Origin: Rheinheimera sp.
GTDB taxonomy: Bacteria; Pseudomonadota; Gammaproteobacteria; Enterobacterales; Alteromonadaceae
Direction: 5' to 3'
Assembly: GCF_020217005.1 (NCBI RefSeq)
Contig: NZ_JAIWOI010000073.1
Span: forward strand, 1 to 10,000
DNA length: 10,000 nt
The notes under the pieces are model-generated. The model did not search any database and had not been told where the DNA came from. It saw nothing but the letters and a program-made list of their open reading frames with translations. The position numbers and the translations under genes are program-made. Positions 6,941-10,000 of this stretch are shown piece by piece. Position 1 is the first letter of the stretch. Every line of letters begins with the position of its first letter.

Positions 6941-6965
6941 AAAAAAAACCGGACTCATGGTCCGG
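6941..6965 (-). terminator. Rho-independent terminator of the arg operon
   Basis: On the minus strand CCGGAC (6965-6960) pairs with GTCCGG (6954-6949) around a CATGA loop and runs straight into eight T (6948-6941). It lies 20 bp after the argH stop. This is a textbook intrinsic terminator and marks the end of the arginine operon. Confidence 0.92.
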
Positions 6966-6985
6966 CCTTTCACTTAAGCTTTAAA

Positions 6986-8365
6986 TTACAAGGCTTCAAA
7001 CCACACTTTGGTTGCATCCAGCGCTTCTTTTACTCTGTCAGGGCTGGTGCCAGCTAAAGAGGCGCGTTTCGCCAGACCTGCTTCAATGGTCAGGGCTGCG
7101 TACACATCCTCGCTGATTAAAGGCGATACCTGCTGCATTTCGGCTAAAGCTAAAGCTTCCAGCGGTTTTTGCTGCTTCGAAGCGACCAGCACCAGTTCAC
7201 CGGACAACTCATGAGCGTCACGGAAGGCGATACCTTTACTCACCAGATAATCAGCCAGGTCAGTGGCATTGCTATAGCCCAGCTCTGCCGCTAAACGGCA
7301 ACGCTCCACATTAACCGACAAATGCGGCAGTACTGTCGCCAACACCAGCAAAGATTGTTGCCAGCTTGCCATCAAATCAAAAAAGCCCTGTTTGTCTTCC
7401 TGCATATCTTTGTTGTACGCCAGAGGCAAACCTTTGAGTACATGCAAAATAGCCACTAAATGACCCAGCACCCGACCGGTTTTGCCACGTAATAACTCAA
7501 ACACATCAGGGTTTTTCTTTTGTGGCATCAGCGATGAACCACTACTAATCGCATCACCCAGCTTAAAGAAAGCGGCTTCGCCTGAGCAGAAGAAAATTAC
7601 ATCTTCAGATAAGCGCGATAAATGCGTCATACATAAAGAGGCGGTGGCTGATAACTCCACCACATAATCCCGATCCGACACTGCATCTAAGCTATTCAGC
7701 GCTGCGGATTTAAAACCTAAACGCTGCGCTAACGCTGTGCGGTCGATTTGAATGCCCGTGCCCGCTAAAGCACCACAACCTAAAGGACAGACATCCAGCC
7801 GCTCTAACGCATCGTCAATACGGCTTAAATCCCGTTTAAACATTTCGATATAAGCCAAAGCCCAATGACTGACCAGAACAGGCTGAGCCCGCTGCAGGTG
7901 GGTAAAGCCCGGCATCACAGCACCAAAATGCGCATCAGCAAAAGTAACCAGGGCACCAATGGCATTAATTAAAGTGCTACGCACCTGAGTGGCATTTAGT
8001 TTGGTCCACAAGCGCAGATCTGTCGCCACTAAGTCGTTGCGGCTGCGGCCTGTGTGCAGCTTCTTGGCGACTACACCAATTTTTTGCTGTAACTGAGCTT
8101 CCACCCAGCTGTGAATATCTTCTTCCTGTGTCTGCAGCGGCAGCTTAGGATTAGATTCCAACGCCAAAGCCAAATCAGCCAAGGCATGATCCAGTTGCTC
8201 TGCTTCAGCGGCGGTAATAATGCCAGCTTCAAGCAAACCTATGGTCCAGGCACGGGAGGCCTGAATATCCTGTTGCGCCAGCAGATAATCAAAACTTAAT
8301 GAGTCATTAAATTCACTGAACTCAGCCAGACTGGCTTCGGTAAACCGACCACCCCACATCGCCAT
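6986..8365 (-). CDS. argH: argininosuccinate lyase
   Basis: Splits L-argininosuccinate into arginine and fumarate, the last step of arginine synthesis, in the cytoplasm as a homotetramer of the fumarase/aspartase superfamily. The 459-residue product opens with MAMWGGRF, the family's conserved start. Motifs seen are HTGRSRND (104-111), THLQRAQP (155-162, with the catalytic-region His) and the superfamily signature GSSLMPQKKNP (276-286, on the flexible loop with the catalytic Ser). The ATG at 8365 is chosen over an in-frame TTG at 8401 because it has a GAGG site 8 nt upstream and restores the usual N-terminus. Length is standard, so there is no C-terminal N-acetylglutamate synthase (ArgA) fusion of the kind known as argH(A) in some marine gammaproteobacteria. 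It is last in the operon and closed by a strong terminator. Confidence 0.97.
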   Translation of the reverse strand: MAMWGGRFTEASLAEFSEFNDSLSFDYLLAQQDIQASRAWTIGLLEAGIITAAEAEQLDHALADLALALESNPKLPLQTQEEDIHSWVEAQLQQKIGVVAKKLHTGRSRNDLVATDLRLWTKLNATQVRSTLINAIGALVTFADAHFGAVMPGFTHLQRAQPVLVSHWALAYIEMFKRDLSRIDDALERLDVCPLGCGALAGTGIQIDRTALAQRLGFKSAALNSLDAVSDRDYVVELSATASLCMTHLSRLSEDVIFFCSGEAAFFKLGDAISSGSSLMPQKKNPDVFELLRGKTGRVLGHLVAILHVLKGLPLAYNKDMQEDKQGFFDLMASWQQSLLVLATVLPHLSVNVERCRLAAELGYSNATDLADYLVSKGIAFRDAHELSGELVLVASKQQKPLEALALAEMQQVSPLISEDVYAALTIEAGLAKRASLAGTSPDRVKEALDATKVWFEAL

Positions 8366-8392
8366 GATAAATACCTCTGCATTAATAGTAGA

Positions 8393-8520
8393 TATACCCA
8401 AAGTAATTGATGTTGCAGCGCGACGGCAAGAGAGCGAGACCCCATGAACATAGTAGTCCTATGTGATTGGGGCGAGAGAACGCAGTCAACAAAGCGGCAG
8501 CTTCAAGTACGAAGAGTATA
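8393..8520. repeat. ERIC-like (IRU) intergenic repeat element, 128 bp
   Basis: An inverted-repeat element between argG and argH. Its ends are TATAC...GTATA, and the outer 24 bp on each side match as inverted repeats at 17 of 24 positions. The centre is an imperfect hairpin: CCCCA (8440-8444) with TGGGG (8468-8472) and ACATAG (8448-8453) with CTATGT (8459-8464), separated by a 3-nt internal mismatch and a 5-nt loop. The hairpin is flanked by GCGAGA on both sides. Size and core resemble the enterobacterial ERIC/IRU consensus of about 127 bp, whose core has CCCCAGGAGC...GTGACTGGGG. It is probably a non-autonomous mobile repeat inserted at a TA. Since argG-argH is read through it, it would form a long RNA hairpin in the operon transcript. 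Confidence 0.85.
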
Positions 8521-8524
8521 GAAT

Positions 8525-8544
8525 GGGCGACCTGGTAGCCGCCC
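8525..8544 (-). other. GC-rich hairpin between argG and the ERIC-like element
   Basis: GGGCG and CGCCC arms with an inner ACC/GGT pairing lie 22 bp beyond the argG stop, next to the ERIC-like element. No T-run follows, so it is not a standard intrinsic terminator. It may protect the 3' end of argFG mRNA or be a remnant of an older terminator. Confidence 0.4.
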
Positions 8545-8566
8545 TAATAATAGTCACGCCAGAAGC

Positions 8567-9769
8567 TTAACCTTTGCTATGCAAAGCACGAATACGGCTG
8601 GCTAAGCTGTACAGGCGGATAAAACCTGCAGCATCTTTTTGGTTGTACACTTCATCACCTTCAAAAGTCGCAAAGGCTTCAGAGTACAGGCTGTTTGGTG
8701 AACGGCGTTGCGTTACAGTGACGTTGCCTTTGTACAGCTTAACAACGATGTCACCTGTCAGTTGGTCAGCTAAAGAAGTGGCAGCAGCTAACAAGGCATC
8801 TTTTAACGGCGTAAACCAACGGCCATCATAAACCAGCTGCGCAAACTCTAAGCCCACTTCTTCACGGTATTTCAGTGAAGTGCGGTCATACACCAGAGAC
8901 TCCAGTGCACGTAAGGCCGCCACTAAAATAGTGCCGCCAGGTGTTTCGTAGCAGCCACGGGATTTCATGCCCACTAAACGGTTTTCAACGATATCGATAC
9001 GACCTACACCGTGCTCTGAACCAATAGCGTTTAGCAGTTCAATAGCTTTGACAGGATCTACAGCTTCACCGTTTAACTTGGTCAGTTCGCCTTTTTCAAA
9101 ACTTAACTGAATATGTTCGGCTTTATCCGGCGCCTGCTCCGGAGACTTAGTCCACATCCAGATTTGGTCTGATGGCTCATTCCACGGGTTTTCAATCTCG
9201 CCACCTTCGTGCGAGATATGCCATAAGTTGGCATCACGGCTATAGATTTTGGTGGCTGAAGCTGTGGTTGGTACATTTTTCTCAGCCAGGTAATTGAGCA
9301 GTGACTGACGAGAGTTAAATTGCCATTCACGCCATGGCGCTATCACTTTTAACTGTGGTGCTAAAGCGGCAAAAGCACCTTCAAAACGTACCTGATCGTT
9401 ACCTTTACCAGTACAGCCGTGGCATAAAGCATCAGCACCTAATTTCAGCGCCAGCTCAACCTGAGCACGGGCAATCACAGGGCGTGCCATCGAAGTACCC
9501 AGTAAATACTGGCCTTCATACACTGCACCTGTTTTTAACGTTGGATAAATCACTTCTTTGATCAGCTCTTCACGCAGATCGACCACATAGCAGGAGCTTG
9601 CGCCTGACTTAATAGCTTTTTGTTCCACACCAGCCAGTTCTTCATCACCCTGACCAACGTTGGCCACAAAAGCTATCACTTCACAGTCATAGTTATCTTT
9701 TAACCAAGGCACTATGGCTGATGTGTCCAAACCGCCTGAATACGCTAACACTACTTTTTTGATACTCAT
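8567..9769 (-). CDS. argG: argininosuccinate synthase
   Basis: Joins citrulline and aspartate, using ATP, to make argininosuccinate for ArgH, the next gene. The 400-residue protein has the N-type ATP pyrophosphatase loop AYSGGLDTS at 9-17 and the second family signature [13 protein letters not shown] at 118-130. At about 400 residues it is the common bacterial form, shorter than the 447-residue E. coli type. I start it at the ATG at 9769 (MSIKKVV) because GAGG lies 6 nt upstream. The frame can be extended to a TTG at 9781, but that TTG would lie in the ribosome-binding site itself. The start is 8 bp beyond the argF stop, indicating translational coupling. The gap to argH is unusually long because of the ERIC-like insertion. 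Confidence 0.97.
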   Translation of the reverse strand: MSIKKVVLAYSGGLDTSAIVPWLKDNYDCEVIAFVANVGQGDEELAGVEQKAIKSGASSCYVVDLREELIKEVIYPTLKTGAVYEGQYLLGTSMARPVIARAQVELALKLGADALCHGCTGKGNDQVRFEGAFAALAPQLKVIAPWREWQFNSRQSLLNYLAEKNVPTTASATKIYSRDANLWHISHEGGEIENPWNEPSDQIWMWTKSPEQAPDKAEHIQLSFEKGELTKLNGEAVDPVKAIELLNAIGSEHGVGRIDIVENRLVGMKSRGCYETPGGTILVAALRALESLVYDRTSLKYREEVGLEFAQLVYDGRWFTPLKDALLAAATSLADQLTGDIVVKLYKGNVTVTQRRSPNSLYSEAFATFEGDEVYNQKDAAGFIRLYSLASRIRALHSKG

Positions 9770-9777
9770 GTCCAACC

Positions 9778-10000
9778 TCAACTAAATAAACTGACTAATA
9801 CTGCATTCTGAGCGTGCATGCGGTTTTCTGCCTGCTGCAACACTAACGAATTATCGCTGTCCAGCACTTCGCTGGTCACCTCGTGCCCACGGTGTGCAGG
9901 CAGGCAGTGCATAAAATGTTTGATTGCTAAACGCTGCATCACTGCAGTATTGATCTGGTATGGCGCAAACAGGTTCTCCACCAGTTTAGGATCGGCCTTA
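9778..10000 (-). CDS. argF: ornithine carbamoyltransferase, C-terminal part, cut by window edge
   Basis: The last 74 codons are visible; the gene continues beyond the right edge. The enzyme makes citrulline from ornithine and carbamoyl phosphate, the substrate for ArgG next door. The segment contains the ornithine-binding HCLPAHRG motif with the conserved Cys, then EVTSEV and a C-terminal helix [14 protein letters not shown], all diagnostic of the ornithine rather than the aspartate transcarbamoylase. It ends in TGA at 9780-9778, 8 bp before the argG ATG, so it is upstream in the same operon. The arginine-biosynthetic neighbourhood supports argF over the catabolic arcB. Confidence 0.93.
   Translation of the reverse strand, partial: KADPKLVENLFAPYQINTAVMQRLAIKHFMHCLPAHRGHEVTSEVLDSDNSLVLQQAENRMHAQNAVLVSLFS

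Noticed and set aside
8366..8401. N-terminal extension of argH to a TTG at 8401
   Set aside because: The conserved argH start (MAMWGGRF) and a good ribosome-binding site place the start at 8365; the extension runs into the ERIC-like element end.
9770..9781. N-terminal extension of argG to a TTG at 9781
   Set aside because: The TTG would form part of the ribosome-binding site for the ATG at 9769, which gives the canonical N-terminus.
1..10000. CRISPR arrays, tRNA or rRNA genes, insertion sequences with transposase
   Set aside because: No regularly spaced repeats, cloverleaf sequences or transposase-like reading frames were found; the only mobile-like unit is the ERIC-like repeat.

Overview
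The window reads as chromosomal DNA of a gammaproteobacterium. Codon use, the argF-argG-argH order, a YebE/DUF533 gene and a TonB-receptor/amine-oxidase cluster suggest the Alteromonadales/Rheinheimera-Alishewanella group. This is inference from sequence feel, with no database search. Nearly all genes lie on the minus strand; the one plus-strand gene is at 5506-6201.

Right part (6986-10000): the distal half of an arginine biosynthesis operon, read right to left: the argF C-terminus, argG and argH. argF and argG are 8 bp apart. argG and argH are separated by 201 bp holding a 128-bp ERIC-like (IRU) inverted-repeat element and a small hairpin. A strong Rho-independent terminator (6941-6965) ends the operon. 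Beyond it lies a lone periplasmic substrate-binding-like protein (6207-6881), convergent with a 231-residue DUF533/TerB-like protein whose stop codon is 5 bp away.

Middle (5012-5505): a 494-bp AT-rich region between the divergent TonB-dependent receptor and DUF533 genes. It is rich in short repeats, with five copies of TGCACYA and several small palindromes, and probably holds both promoters.

Left part (1-5011): a likely functional cluster read right to left. It comprises a TonB-dependent outer-membrane receptor, an intergenic terminator/attenuator-like hairpin, a Tat-exported FAD amine/L-amino-acid oxidase, a di-heme periplasmic cytochrome c (ATGA overlap) and the first 28 codons of another exported protein. 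My reading is that the receptor brings a ligand into the periplasm. There the flavoenzyme oxidises an amine or amino acid and may pass electrons to the adjacent cytochrome instead of, or as well as, O2. The cut-off last gene may process the imine product (RidA-like), but this is only a guess. This cluster and the ERIC-like element are the most interesting parts of the window.
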